A model generated the notes under the pieces. It was not told where the DNA came from and made no database searches. It was given only the letters and a program-made list of their open reading frames with translations. This document shows positions 8,915-17,378 of a stretch of DNA of 64,000 bases, in pieces (position 1 is the stretch's first letter; each line of letters starts with the position of its first letter). The translations under genes were made by a program, and so were the position numbers. The stretch is from positions 62,001 to 126,000 of the forward strand of contig NZ_CP139142.1 in NCBI RefSeq assembly GCF_034059295.1, in the 5' to 3' direction. This DNA is from Pseudomonas sp. HR96. GTDB taxonomy: Bacteria > Pseudomonadota > Gammaproteobacteria > Pseudomonadales > Pseudomonadaceae.

Positions 8915-9139
8915 ATGCCTTCAACTCACCTGACCCATGTGCAGCAAGACCTTGAAGCGACCGCACTCCATCTGGAGGCATTGCACCGAATGCTGGAAGG
9001 TCATGCCGTTTTCCTGAAGCACAAACCTTGTGGTGACCAAACCGAAGAGCTATTGCTCGTAGAGCGCCGACTGGGCGGATTAGCGGTATCGATCCAGGAC
9101 CTCAGGGGGGCTGCTCTGAACATTTCACGAGCAGCTTGA
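8915..9139 (+). CDS. Small hypothetical protein
   Basis: A 74-residue, mostly helical protein with several histidines and leucines (LEATALHLEALHRMLEGH). The ATG has AGGAG at a good distance, which supports translation. There is no signal peptide or membrane segment. The family is not recognised. It stands alone between the decayed light-sensor pair and the Bug-type gene on the opposite strand. Confidence 0.5.
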   Translation: MPSTHLTHVQQDLEATALHLEALHRMLEGHAVFLKHKPCGDQTEELLLVERRLGGLAVSIQDLRGAALNISRAA

Positions 9140-9258
9140 TTGAGAAAACTGAGCGCGACCGTTTTGTGATGTGTAGGCCACGCGGAGCGGTCCTCACGCT
9201 GAGCTGCGACACAACGACGGAACAGGCCGGCCAGAGCTTGGAATAGGTTTTCCCTGGA

Positions 9259-10236
9259 TTAGCCCAATGTCCCAAGGCGATAGTCTTTTACAAGCCGCGC
9301 GTATTGAGCGGTCTCGCGTAGTATTCGTTCCTGGATCTGGGGCGGTTGGGATGTGTCACGCTCAAACAACAGCGACCTCAATTTCTTGGCATATGCAGCG
9401 CCCTCGGTGAGCATCGTAAGCTTGGACGCCAGTTCCGAGACTAAATCCGCGGGGGTATGAGAGGGTGCGAACCATCCATACCAGCCGTTGAGATTTAGCC
9501 CTGCAAAACCGCTTTCCTCAAACGTCGCCAGGTTTGGCCAATCGTCCAGGCGCCGAGAATTAGTTATTGCCACAGCGCGTACACCGGCCTTGGCTAGAAT
9601 GGGAACGTTGCCGTTCACGGCGAATGCAGCACTGATGGTCTGATTAGCCAGATCCTTGAAAAGCGATGTTGCCGCGCTATAGCCTACGGGCTGTACCGCG
9701 ACACCGCTTTCACGTGCCAGCATCAAACACAGGAGATGGGCCTGAGAGCCGTATAGGGTGAAGCCCACCTCCCGTAGATCAGGATTCTGGCCAATCCAAT
9801 CCAGGTAGCCGTGTACAGTGGTGATCTCCAGCGGTACGGCGGCACCTAGGACAAGGGAATACCCATATGTGCCCAAGATCGTCAGCGGGACAAAGTCCTT
9901 GATGGGATCGTAGGAGAGAGATTTGTAGGTGCTGGGGAAAAGGACGAACGAATAGGATTGCGCCTGCAGCAATGTCCCCCCGTCCGGGACGGCATCCTTT
10001 ACCGTCTCGATGGCAGCCAAGCTGTTGCGCGCATCGTTGACGACCAGTGAATAATCAAGGTTGTAATCGTAACGCAGCTGGTCGATAGTCAACTGCGCCA
10101 AGCGGGTACCGATCGCTCCGCGAGGCGCACCGAAGATCACAGTCCTGACTTGCGGGGTTTCACCCTGGCCAGACGTCTTAGCCATGATTGCAAGACCAGC
10201 CAATCCCAACCCAGTGACTACCGTTCTCCTGAACAT
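9259..10236 (-). CDS. Bug-family periplasmic substrate-binding protein
   Basis: 325 residues. The N-terminus (FRRTVVTGLGLAGLA) looks like a twin-arginine-type export signal. The body follows the Bug/TctC family: DYSLVVNDARNS, then LTILGTYGYSLV and a C-terminal WYGWFAPSHTPADLV. Such proteins bind carboxylates or other small molecules for tripartite tricarboxylate transporters. No TctA or TctB gene is nearby, so it is an orphan and could work with a chromosomal transporter or as a sensor. The start is supported by AGGAG upstream of the ATG at 10236. Confidence 0.85.
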   Translation of the reverse strand: MFRRTVVTGLGLAGLAIMAKTSGQGETPQVRTVIFGAPRGAIGTRLAQLTIDQLRYDYNLDYSLVVNDARNSLAAIETVKDAVPDGGTLLQAQSYSFVLFPSTYKSLSYDPIKDFVPLTILGTYGYSLVLGAAVPLEITTVHGYLDWIGQNPDLREVGFTLYGSQAHLLCLMLARESGVAVQPVGYSAATSLFKDLANQTISAAFAVNGNVPILAKAGVRAVAITNSRRLDDWPNLATFEESGFAGLNLNGWYGWFAPSHTPADLVSELASKLTMLTEGAAYAKKLRSLLFERDTSQPPQIQERILRETAQYARLVKDYRLGTLG

Positions 10237-10354
10237 ACCAATCTCCTAGGGGTTCATCCTCCAGAAACTGTAGTTCAATTGTAGTCACGTGCTTCCAGCT
10301 GATTCGCGGTTTTGGCTGCGGCAGTGTGCTGGTATTGCCATCACAACGGCTAGG

Positions 10355-10500
10355 AATCTGCCCGTACACACGACCCCATCGTCTACTCTGCAGGTCGAGT
10401 CAGCTCAATGTCTTGCACAAGCTGAGGAAGGTACTCTTTACGCACCTTGCCTGCGCTGCTTGACCCCTTACGGGCATAGATGTCCGCCACCGAAACTCAC
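10355..10500 (-). pseudogene. Remnant of the integrase-partner gene, 3' half
   Basis: The stretch aligns, with many substitutions, to the 3' part of the 215-aa partner genes at 17378-18025 and 50759-51406. Shared blocks include the ones around ACGACCCAGTCATCC and GTCCGCCACC. It lies just before mvaT. A second partner remnant lies just before the mvaT copy at 26 kb. The rest of the module is missing here. Confidence 0.55.
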
Positions 10501-10569
10501 AGGCACCGAAATCTGAACTGAAATCCAGGATTCGCATCGGATGCACATAGGTCACTGCCAGGGGTAATG

Positions 10570-10929
10570 ATGTCAAAATTGGTTGATTACCGTCAGCTCG
10601 AGTGCCAAGTGGTTCAGCAGAAAGCCTTGCTGGATTCACTTCGGGACAATCCGCAGCTGCAAAAAGAGATCGAATTCGAGGAGCGGCTGAGCGCATTGCT
10701 CAATGAGTACGGCAAAAGCCTACAGGACGTGATGGCGCTACTTGATCCAGCAGCAGGCCGTGCTGATCCAGCTTCGGTCAAAGGCAAACGCCGCGCTCGC
10801 GTCATCAAGACGTACCGAAACCCACTGACGGGCAAAATCGTGCAAACCAAAAGCGGTAACAACCTCTCGTTGCGTGCCTGGAGAGTCCAGTTCGGCGTCG
10901 AAGAAGTGGAAAGCTGGGTGCAGTTTTAG
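10570..10929 (+). CDS. MvaT/MvaU/Pmr-type H-NS-family protein
   Basis: About 119 residues. The N-terminal half is a coiled-coil oligomerisation region (LVDYRQLECQVVQQKALLDSL), and the C-terminal half is the DNA-binding domain with YRNPLTGKIVQTKSGNN and the final VESWVQF, matching MvaT. The family coats AT-rich DNA and silences transferred genes. A plasmid copy, like Pmr of pCAR1, can limit the burden of the plasmid on its host. Two ATG codons occur in tandem (10567, 10570). The second is better spaced from AGGGG. The 3' part of the gene and the following gene are repeated at 26.1 kb. Confidence 0.9.
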   Translation: MSKLVDYRQLECQVVQQKALLDSLRDNPQLQKEIEFEERLSALLNEYGKSLQDVMALLDPAAGRADPASVKGKRRARVIKTYRNPLTGKIVQTKSGNNLSLRAWRVQFGVEEVESWVQF

Positions 10930-11569
10930 TCTTCCCTATGCTAACTCCTGCGTTTCGCTGGCCCAACGATAGACAGGCCTGTGCAAGGGATAGAGCTGCG
11001 AGCGGGACATGAGCTCAGCTCCGGCCAAGCAGCACATGGCCTTCAGCTCCTGCAGGGACAGTCCATGCTGCTCGGCAATCAAACTGGCCATGTTGATGCC
11101 GCCTTGGGTGCAGACCTGCGCGAACACCTGCTGAGGAGTACACGGAGCCACAAGGCCATCACCGTTTTTAGCCGGAATGCTCAAGGCCGGCTGCTGGTAG
11201 CCAAAGTGCTCATCAAGGATCCCGCATAGGTGGTCGTACAGCCTTGGACTGTGGCCAGCAACGCCGTAGGGCCCACGTCCTATACCCGTGTGCGGAAAGA
11301 CCAGAGTACGATTTTGACCGGTTCGATACAGCCGACGCAGCGCTTCGGTGACCGCTTCAACTTCGCACGGCTGGTCGGAGAAAAGCGCGGCAGTCATTAG
11401 TCCTGGTGTTTTGCGCACAGGGAGGCCGTGAGCGTTGGGCTCATCACGAACTTTGGCTTGACCGGACCGGCCTGAGCGATCCAGCGTGTCTTCGTACACG
11501 TACACATGATCGGGATTGACCCGCAACAGGTCGACACTCAAGGCCTGGGACACTTGGATATGAAATCGT
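10736..11569. repeat. 834-bp near-identical direct repeat, copy 1
   Basis: This block equals 26091-26924 with a constant offset of 15,355 bp and no indel. I noticed a single mismatch (the Val/Phe codon of the DUF7831-like gene). It covers the 3' end of mvaT and most of the minus-strand gene. Similarity falls off sharply at both ends. Confidence 0.85.
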
Positions 11570-11658
11570 CGCTGACACACTGGGTGAGCTCGCATGAGGC
11601 TGCACATGTCCTCGCAGTATGTGGGATCATCAATTGCAGTGGCAGCCATTATCCGCAC
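10936..11658 (-). CDS. DUF7831-like protein of unknown function
   Basis: 240 residues. The first half has VYVYEDTLDRSGRSGQAKVR, then DEPNAHGLPVRKTPG and a later VFPHTGIGRGPYGVA. This matches a phage and plasmid family of the form VxVFGDNLxRxGxGGQAxxRDEPNAxGIPTK (DUF7831 type), whose glycine-rich pattern suggests nucleotide or ADP-ribose binding, though no activity is known to me. The second half is not recognised. The GTG at 11658 has AGGA eight bases upstream. An ATG three codons in is an alternative. It is convergent with mvaT, 6 bp apart, and both genes are duplicated together. Confidence 0.6.
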   Translation of the reverse strand: MRIMAATAIDDPTYCEDMCSLMRAHPVCQRRFHIQVSQALSVDLLRVNPDHVYVYEDTLDRSGRSGQAKVRDEPNAHGLPVRKTPGLMTAALFSDQPCEVEAVTEALRRLYRTGQNRTLVFPHTGIGRGPYGVAGHSPRLYDHLCGILDEHFGYQQPALSIPAKNGDGLVAPCTPQQVFAQVCTQGGINMASLIAEQHGLSLQELKAMCCLAGAELMSRSQLYPLHRPVYRWASETQELA

Positions 11659-11723
11659 ATTTAGGATCCTTGCTCAATCAGCAATCTTGGGCTCTGATAA
11701 GAGGGGATAGCGTGAAAACTAAG

Positions 11724-11758
11724 TTATTCACAAAACCTGTGAATCAATGTGTGGATGG
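11724..11758. repeat. Diverged copy (S1) of the inverted 9-mer element
   Basis: TTATTCACA, 17 bp, then TGTGGATGG, just upstream of the DUF7831-like gene. It is the homologue of the better-preserved element at 27083 in front of the second DUF7831-like copy. The left arm still resembles a DnaA box. Confidence 0.5.
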
Positions 11759-11854
11759 ACGGACTTAGGCGGGCGCCCAGGCAGCGCATATCAGAGTCGG
11801 ATAATTTTTAGAGTGCTCTCACGTATACACATAGCTGCCACATTTAGCTGAAGG

Positions 11855-12212
11855 CCTGAGAACGCACCCATCTTTGTACTCGCTTGACCAGCTATTTCCT
11901 GACTCCAGAATGCATGAACCTATGCAGGGCCTTACGCATCCTCGATAGTTCGACAGCAGCGATCTCGTCTCAGCGCGCGGCCATCTGCAGCGGGTCAACC
12001 AGCAGCGAGCCGCGTTCACCTCTACTAGCACGGCGGGCCACAGGCCGTCCAGATCAGCATGGCAACGGCGAGGGCGCTCGGCGTATTCATCGCTGAGCTC
12101 GGGGTTAATCAACGCATCGCCACAAACATCCCCGGTCTATTCCGTACCTGCGTATCAGGCCCTGCAGCGCGCACCCTCGCGGTTACGCTAGGTCATACAC
12201 CTCAATAGATCA
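11855..12212 (-). pseudogene. Esterase remnant, C-terminal part
   Basis: Clear but eroded nucleotide similarity to the 3' 360 bp of the alpha/beta-hydrolase gene at 45280-46236, from the stop region up to about residue 195 of that protein. Frameshifts and stops disrupt every frame. The active-site GESAGG region is not included. One of three copies in the window. Confidence 0.7.
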
Positions 12213-12363
12213 TGGGACTATGAATTCGCTGGAATAGCTTGCGCCATGCTTTAAATGGTGCATCGAAGGATGCATTCGGGCTAATGCGGCAGTCGACTGA
12301 CACCCCTGCAGCGTTGGAAGCGCTGATAAAATTTAAGGAATGCAATATTCTTGTAAACGAGCA

Positions 12364-13071
12364 TCAAGGAAAATTTTCTTTACACATGGCAAAAAGATGA
12401 GCCCTCCACTGCTCTATAGCATTTGTTTTGTCGCGCTGTTTTATATTTTTTATTAACTCGTTCACAGAGTATTCGAGGCAAGAAAAGTTTTGCTCACCTG
12501 ATAAATAACTCCCTAGTAAAATTATTGACTTTTCAAGCTCATCCATTGCTATTGCACGCAAATAAGGAGAATCGGATAGGCTGTACAATGAGATACAAAA
12601 ATTTCGATATGCTGATATTGAAACTTCGTATTCCAAACCACCCAAAGAAAAATGTTCCGGAAAAACCTCTTCTGCCAATAAATCAACCCTATTGATTACT
12701 CCGCCTATTATGTGGGGCTCAAGTATGATTCTTAGTGCATGAGCCTCTGCAGCCACGTCGTATATATGACCACTGACAATCGTTCCATAAAATCTAGTGG
12801 ATACTATAAACCCTTCAAGCTCCAATTGCCTCATAGCTTCTCGTACCGGCATTCGGCTGACCCCAAATATTTTCGCCAGATACTCTTGGGGCAATCTAGT
12901 TCCGGGAGGCAAGCGGCCAGAATTGATGGCGGCATTTAAGAAATTAAATATATCTTCTCTGTTGTACTTGCACAGATTATAATCCACGTCGAAGGCATTT
13001 GAAATATTTAACTTACTGTCTCGCAGATTTAATATCATAAGAATCTCATTTTCAAATAATAAAGTAACCAT
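12364..13071 (-). CDS. GntR/FadR-family transcription regulator
   Basis: 235 residues. A winged helix spans about residues 38-90 (SGRLPPGTRLPQEYLAKIFG, SRMPVREAMRQLELEGFI), followed by an all-helical ligand domain of FCD type with RIILEPHIIGG. FadR-subfamily members sense carboxylates or similar metabolites. The gene is markedly more AT-rich than its neighbours and uses unusual codons, suggesting recent transfer. The ATG at 13071 has no clear ribosome-binding site. The internal ATG of MILNLRD is possible. Its targets are unknown and no catabolic genes adjoin it. Confidence 0.85.
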   Translation of the reverse strand: MVTLLFENEILMILNLRDSKLNISNAFDVDYNLCKYNREDIFNFLNAAINSGRLPPGTRLPQEYLAKIFGVSRMPVREAMRQLELEGFIVSTRFYGTIVSGHIYDVAAEAHALRIILEPHIIGGVINRVDLLAEEVFPEHFSLGGLEYEVSISAYRNFCISLYSLSDSPYLRAIAMDELEKSIILLGSYLSGEQNFSCLEYSVNELIKNIKQRDKTNAIEQWRAHLFAMCKENFP

Positions 13072-13229
13072 ATATTATAAATACGTCACTGACCATCGGT
13101 TAGCTTTGTTGCGGGAATTTCATTTTTTTGCTTTCAGTTTGCCATATCAATCCACATCGCGGCATCTTCTCATCTACAAAAAAAGCGTTGAGTACATGAC
13201 TGGCTTTCTCCTGAAATTGGCTGAATGAA

Positions 13230-13545
13230 TTCCGCACTGACCGGCTCATGCACGGACTGCGCTTCAGTACGCAGAGAGCCACTTTTGGTGTCGAGCTGCG
13301 CATGGCCAGCGAACGAGCTGACTATCGACAAATTTCTCATGGCCTGAGTTAGGCAAACTGTAGTACGAAGGTCACAGCCGATGCGGGTAACCCGTCCAAA
13401 AAATCGGGAAAGCCGCAGTGCTTACGCTCTCAAGCCAGCTCCGTCGCCCGGGTCATAGGCGACCATGGCCTTAAGCACCGTTGAAGCTGGCCAGTGGCTG
13501 TTGCTGTTGGCAGCCATGAGCAGGGGGGCATCGGATCGCCGGAGC
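13230..13545 (-). pseudogene. Integrase remnant, C-terminal part
   Basis: Eroded similarity to the 3' 320 bp of the integrases at 16221, 31259 and 49608, starting at the GCACTGACC block near the stop and running into the region encoding AANSKGKRA. No open frame remains. The catalytic HxLRH and Tyr codons lie in the region but are not in frame. Confidence 0.7.
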
Positions 13546-13634
13546 TGACATATACTTCAAGGGATCGCAGAGTAAAATCTCGATGAGTTCAGCGTCCGTT
13601 GTTGATCAGGCCAAGCTTTTCCGGGTCGGTGGAC

Positions 13635-13735
13635 TTACCCACAAAAAAAGGGGATAGCCCTGTGGATAAAGCTCCCGACAAGCCGGGTAACCCTTTGCTC
13701 AGCGAGGGCACCTGGAAATGGTCAAATATTGATCA
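13635..13735. repeat. Inverted 9-mer element S2
   Basis: TTACCCACA (13635-13643), 17 bp, TGTGGATAA (13661-13669), and TTGATCA at 13729-13735. The right arm is a perfect consensus DnaA box on the minus strand. It lies between two integrase fragments, in the same position relative to the right-hand fragment as element S5 has to the intact integrase at 49608. Confidence 0.75.
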
Positions 13736-13795
13736 GTGTATAGGTGCTGTGGCTTATCTTCACGCGGGCGTCTTCAGCACGGGGTGTAATTCTAG

Positions 13796-14108
13796 GTACG
13801 CATAATGCGTTGCGAGCTCACGCTCAGCGGGCCGGCGAAGGGGCGCCAGTCGGGATGCTGACGCAAGTATTTGGTGGGAGAAACCCAAACCGACGCCGGC
13901 TGCGGGTCGGCCGGAATGCGAGGTAGGCCCGTACGTTCATGACGCCGATCTATGACAGCTGCTTGTCGCGGGTGTGCAGGGCCCAAAGCAGGAAGCGCTC
14001 GACTTCCTTGCGCATAGCACGGCGGGTCTTGAGGTTGTCGGTGGTCGCCTCGAGCCAAATGGCAGCAGGCTCATAACGATGTCGGATGACCGCTGGGCAG
14101 ATTGCAGT
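13796..14108 (-). pseudogene. Integrase remnant, N-terminal/core-binding part
   Basis: About 310 bp matching codons 38-140 of the integrases (the block encoding ASVWVSPTKxxRQHPDWRPFAG is still readable on the minus strand). Several base changes and a shift break the frame. It abuts the GGDEF-EAL gene at 14187. The C-terminal part is absent, and element S2 takes its place. Confidence 0.75.
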
Positions 14109-14186
14109 GGCTAAAAACCGAATGAAGCGTAGCATAATGGCTTTTGGCCATTGTCAGGCCCAGCTTACTCCTGCTGCGAGATTTCT

Positions 14187-16190
14187 ATGTTTGACGCTAG
14201 CCTGATTAACCGAGAACTCGAAAAGAAAACCAGCGTCGCAAGTTTCTCTGAGCATCTTGAGCTTCGTTATCAAAGCGATATTCACATCGCTCGTCGACGC
14301 CATTTGATACTGTGCATGATATTGGGTGGTTTTACCTTCGGTAGCTTTTCATTCTGGACGATATTTATCAATCCGGATCAGTTCTTATCAGCTAGTCTTC
14401 AGATGTTAGGGACCTGTATACCGAGCACTCTATTCGGAGTGTTACTTTTAAGGAGGCTATCAGAGCGCTGGAGAGAATACATCTCCATGGTACCCTCATA
14501 CACTGGATTTATTGTTGCCTATAATGTTGTAATCAACGGAGAACAACCTGCCTCGGGTGAGCAGTCCCTTTTCATGTTTTGCTGGCCGCTGATGCTGATC
14601 TATGTCAATACCTGTATGAAGAGCCCGTTCAAGATTGCGCTGCTTTACAACATATTTTGTCTGGCATTAACAGGCTGGGGTGTACATGCAGCGCCTATCT
14701 CCCTTAGCGCTGGGGGGTTAATAATGACCGCTATCGGCTCTTCATCGTTTTTCTCGTTGCTTGGTAACTACTGGTCCAACGCTGAAGCCAGACGAAATTA
14801 TTTATACTGGCTGCGTGAGGAAACCAGGGCCTTGAGCCTGACCGACGCCAACAGTGATTTACAGCGTCTTTCAGAAACCGATGCATTGACGGGCCTAGCG
14901 AATCGTCGGCAAATACAACCGCAGCTCGATGAGCTTACGGCAAAGCACTTGAATGAAGAATCTGAAGGTGCTGTATTATTGATCGATATAGACCACTTTA
15001 AACGCTACAATGATCATTATGGACATCTTGTTGGCGATGAATGCCTAAAAACTGTCTCCGCTGCTCTAAGTGGTTGTTTGACCGCGCCTTGTTCAATTGC
15101 CCGATTCGGTGGAGAGGAATTTATTGCCGTTTTGCCAGAGACCTCCCATGACGAAGCTCGCAAGATTGCTCACCGCATCTTGCAGACCATACGTGAGCAA
15201 GAAATTGCTCACCTGGGACGTACGGACGGCCTGTCCATCATCACCGTCAGCATCGGCTTGGCGCACAGTGCCAGTAGTGAGCTGACTGATGCCACTTCAC
15301 TTCTGGACCAAGCTGACAAGGCACTGTATCGAGCTAAACGAGCCGGCCGCAATCGCTTGGAGGATACGGGATTCATATTCTCGCTCAACGGCGAGGCTCT
15401 GCTCACCCCCGAAGATATACGAGAAGCCTTGGCGACAGAGCAATTCGAACTACACTACCAGCCGCTTTATCAGCTCGAACCGTATCAGCTGATCGGATAT
15501 GAAAGTCTTATTCGCTGGCGGCATCCGAAGCTCGGAACTGTACCTCCGGACTTGTTCATCGCCATGGCTGAACGCAGCGGATTGATCAACGCCATAGGCG
15601 ATTGGGTTTTGAATAAAGCATGTCAGCAAGCCAGCCTTTGGCATGATACGGTCCATATATCGGTGAACCTTTCACCCATACAGCTTTTGAATAATAATTT
15701 TCCGATGAAGGTAGCAGAGGCATTACTCTATCACGGTCTCGCCGGGCACCGCCTGATACTGGAACTCACCGAGGGCGCTCCCTTGCTTATTGATGACCAG
15801 ATTGTAAGCACGGTGTTAGGTATCAGGAATCTTGGCGTGCGCTTGGCTTTGGATGATTTCGGCCAGGGCCATGCTAACCTCAGCTATCTTTTGAAGCTTC
15901 CATTCCAATCCCTTAAGGTTGATCGGGAGATATTGAGAATGAATGATCAAACCCAACGCGAGCAAGTTCTGGAGGCACTTCTAAAATTAGGGCATGCTCT
16001 GGGGCTCAAGGTTTTGGCTGAGGGTGTCGAAACCGCTGAAGATCTAGAATTATTGCACAGACTTGGCTATGACCAAGCTCAAGGTTATTATCTAGGACGT
16101 CCTCAACCCGACACATTTTCTTGTAGCGCATTGCCCCCTACGCAGTCGTTGGCTCCTAGTCGTCATCTCCATATGGTGACAATCAAATAA
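14187..16190 (+). CDS. Membrane GGDEF-EAL protein
   Basis: About 667 residues from the ATG at 14187 (a TTG at 14151 is an upstream alternative). The N-terminus has five or six hydrophobic segments over residues 35-210, a MASE-like sensor. A GGDEF domain follows with RFGGEEFIAVLPE and LIDIDHFKRYNDHYGH, then an EAL domain with YESLIRWRHP (ESL in place of EAL), ELTEGA, DDFGQGHANLSYL and LAEGVE. Both domains look catalytically competent, so it could make or degrade cyclic di-GMP. It converges on the integrase at 16221 with 30 bp between. A second GGDEF-EAL gene sits in the same position next to the integrase at 31259. Confidence 0.92.
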   Translation: MFDASLINRELEKKTSVASFSEHLELRYQSDIHIARRRHLILCMILGGFTFGSFSFWTIFINPDQFLSASLQMLGTCIPSTLFGVLLLRRLSERWREYISMVPSYTGFIVAYNVVINGEQPASGEQSLFMFCWPLMLIYVNTCMKSPFKIALLYNIFCLALTGWGVHAAPISLSAGGLIMTAIGSSSFFSLLGNYWSNAEARRNYLYWLREETRALSLTDANSDLQRLSETDALTGLANRRQIQPQLDELTAKHLNEESEGAVLLIDIDHFKRYNDHYGHLVGDECLKTVSAALSGCLTAPCSIARFGGEEFIAVLPETSHDEARKIAHRILQTIREQEIAHLGRTDGLSIITVSIGLAHSASSELTDATSLLDQADKALYRAKRAGRNRLEDTGFIFSLNGEALLTPEDIREALATEQFELHYQPLYQLEPYQLIGYESLIRWRHPKLGTVPPDLFIAMAERSGLINAIGDWVLNKACQQASLWHDTVHISVNLSPIQLLNNNFPMKVAEALLYHGLAGHRLILELTEGAPLLIDDQIVSTVLGIRNLGVRLALDDFGQGHANLSYLLKLPFQSLKVDREILRMNDQTQREQVLEALLKLGHALGLKVLAEGVETAEDLELLHRLGYDQAQGYYLGRPQPDTFSCSALPPTQSLAPSRHLHMVTIK

Positions 16191-16220
16191 CCACTACCCC
16201 TAGGGCCGATGTTTTAATGA

Positions 16221-17378
16221 TTAACAGCCGGCCGGCGTCTTGAGAGGCTCACTAACCTGGTTGTGCATCTGGTTCGCTTCGGCATGTAAATAGCGACTCG
16301 TGGTGTCGAGCCGCGCATGCCCGGCGAGCGAGCGCACCATGACCAGATCGCCCGTGGCCTGGGCCAGATGACTGAAGCACGAATGCCGCAACCAGTGCGT
16401 GGTGGCCTCGCCCAGGCGATCGGCCAGTTCGTACTGCCGCCGTTCCCGGGCCAGCTCCGCCGCTCGGGTCATGATGTCGATCATGGCCTTGAGCACGGTG
16501 CTGTGGCTGGCTCGCTTGCCCTTGCTGTTGGCCGCCATCAGCAGGGGCGTCGACTCGCCGGGCAGGATCTCGGCGGGCAGCCCCATGGCCTGCCGGTAAT
16601 ACTGGAGCTCTTTGAAAAGCGCCTCGGAGATCGGCACCTCGCGCCGCTTGTTGCGCTTGCCGTCCACCATCAGCCACAGATGGCCGCTGGCTGAACGGCG
16701 CAGCGTGCCCATGTTCGAGGCGGTGGCCTCGAAGGTGCGCAAGCCCGTCATATAAAAGAGGCTCAACATGAAGTGGTCCCGCGCGCGCTTGAGCGGACTT
16801 TTGGTCGCCGCAATCGCTTCGAAGGCCAGCGCGATGCCCTCCACCGGCAGCAGCCGCTGGATCATGGGATCAACCGCTGCCTGCGGTTTTTTTACCAGGG
16901 CCACTGGATTGCCCTTGAGCCAGCCGGCCTTGACCATCCAGCTGTACAAGCTGCCCAGCTGGACCAGGGCGTAGCGCTGTGAACTGACGCCCAATGGCCC
17001 GGCGAACGGGCGCCAGTCCGGGTGTTGCCGCGGGTGTTTGGTGGGGGAGACCCACACCGAGGCCGGCTGCGGGTCGGCCAGGAATGCGAGGTAGGCGCGT
17101 ACGTCCATGACGCCGATCTGCGACAGCCCCTTGTCGCGCGCGTGCCGAGCCCAAAGCAGGAAGCGCTCGGCTTCCTTGCGCATGGCGCGGCGGGTCTTGG
17201 GGTTGTCGGTGGTCGCCTCGAGCCAGATAGCGGCGGCCTCGAAGTCGGAACGGGCCTGGACCAGGTCCGGGACCGCTGGCAGGACGTGATCGCGCTCGGC
17301 CGGTTGCGCGCGCTCGATCAAGCCGCTGCGCTGAAAATCCACGGCCATGACCTGAGGCTTTACGACGGCTGTGCTCAT
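16221..17378 (-). CDS. Tyrosine recombinase (integrase), copy A
   Basis: 385 residues. A SAM-like core-binding domain spans about 40-150, and the catalytic domain has R214 (TGLRTFE), H328-x-x-R331 (HWLRH), H354 (LAGHARLD) and the nucleophile Y363 (SRYLHAE). All catalytic residues are present, so it should be active. The core is almost identical at DNA level to copies B (31259) and C (49608), while the first 20 and last 25 residues differ. Its start overlaps the stop of the upstream partner gene (ATGA), implying one operon. Target site and cargo are unknown. It is not an IntI, since the integron-specific patch is absent. Confidence 0.93.
   Translation of the reverse strand: MSTAVVKPQVMAVDFQRSGLIERAQPAERDHVLPAVPDLVQARSDFEAAAIWLEATTDNPKTRRAMRKEAERFLLWARHARDKGLSQIGVMDVRAYLAFLADPQPASVWVSPTKHPRQHPDWRPFAGPLGVSSQRYALVQLGSLYSWMVKAGWLKGNPVALVKKPQAAVDPMIQRLLPVEGIALAFEAIAATKSPLKRARDHFMLSLFYMTGLRTFEATASNMGTLRRSASGHLWLMVDGKRNKRREVPISEALFKELQYYRQAMGLPAEILPGESTPLLMAANSKGKRASHSTVLKAMIDIMTRAAELARERRQYELADRLGEATTHWLRHSCFSHLAQATGDLVMVRSLAGHARLDTTSRYLHAEANQMHNQVSEPLKTPAGC

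Noticed and set aside
16221-17378. Integron integrase with attC cassettes
   Set aside because: The integrase lacks the IntI-specific insertion, and I find no attC-like imperfect palindromes after the cargo genes. The recurring inverted 9-mer element does not look like attC or attI.
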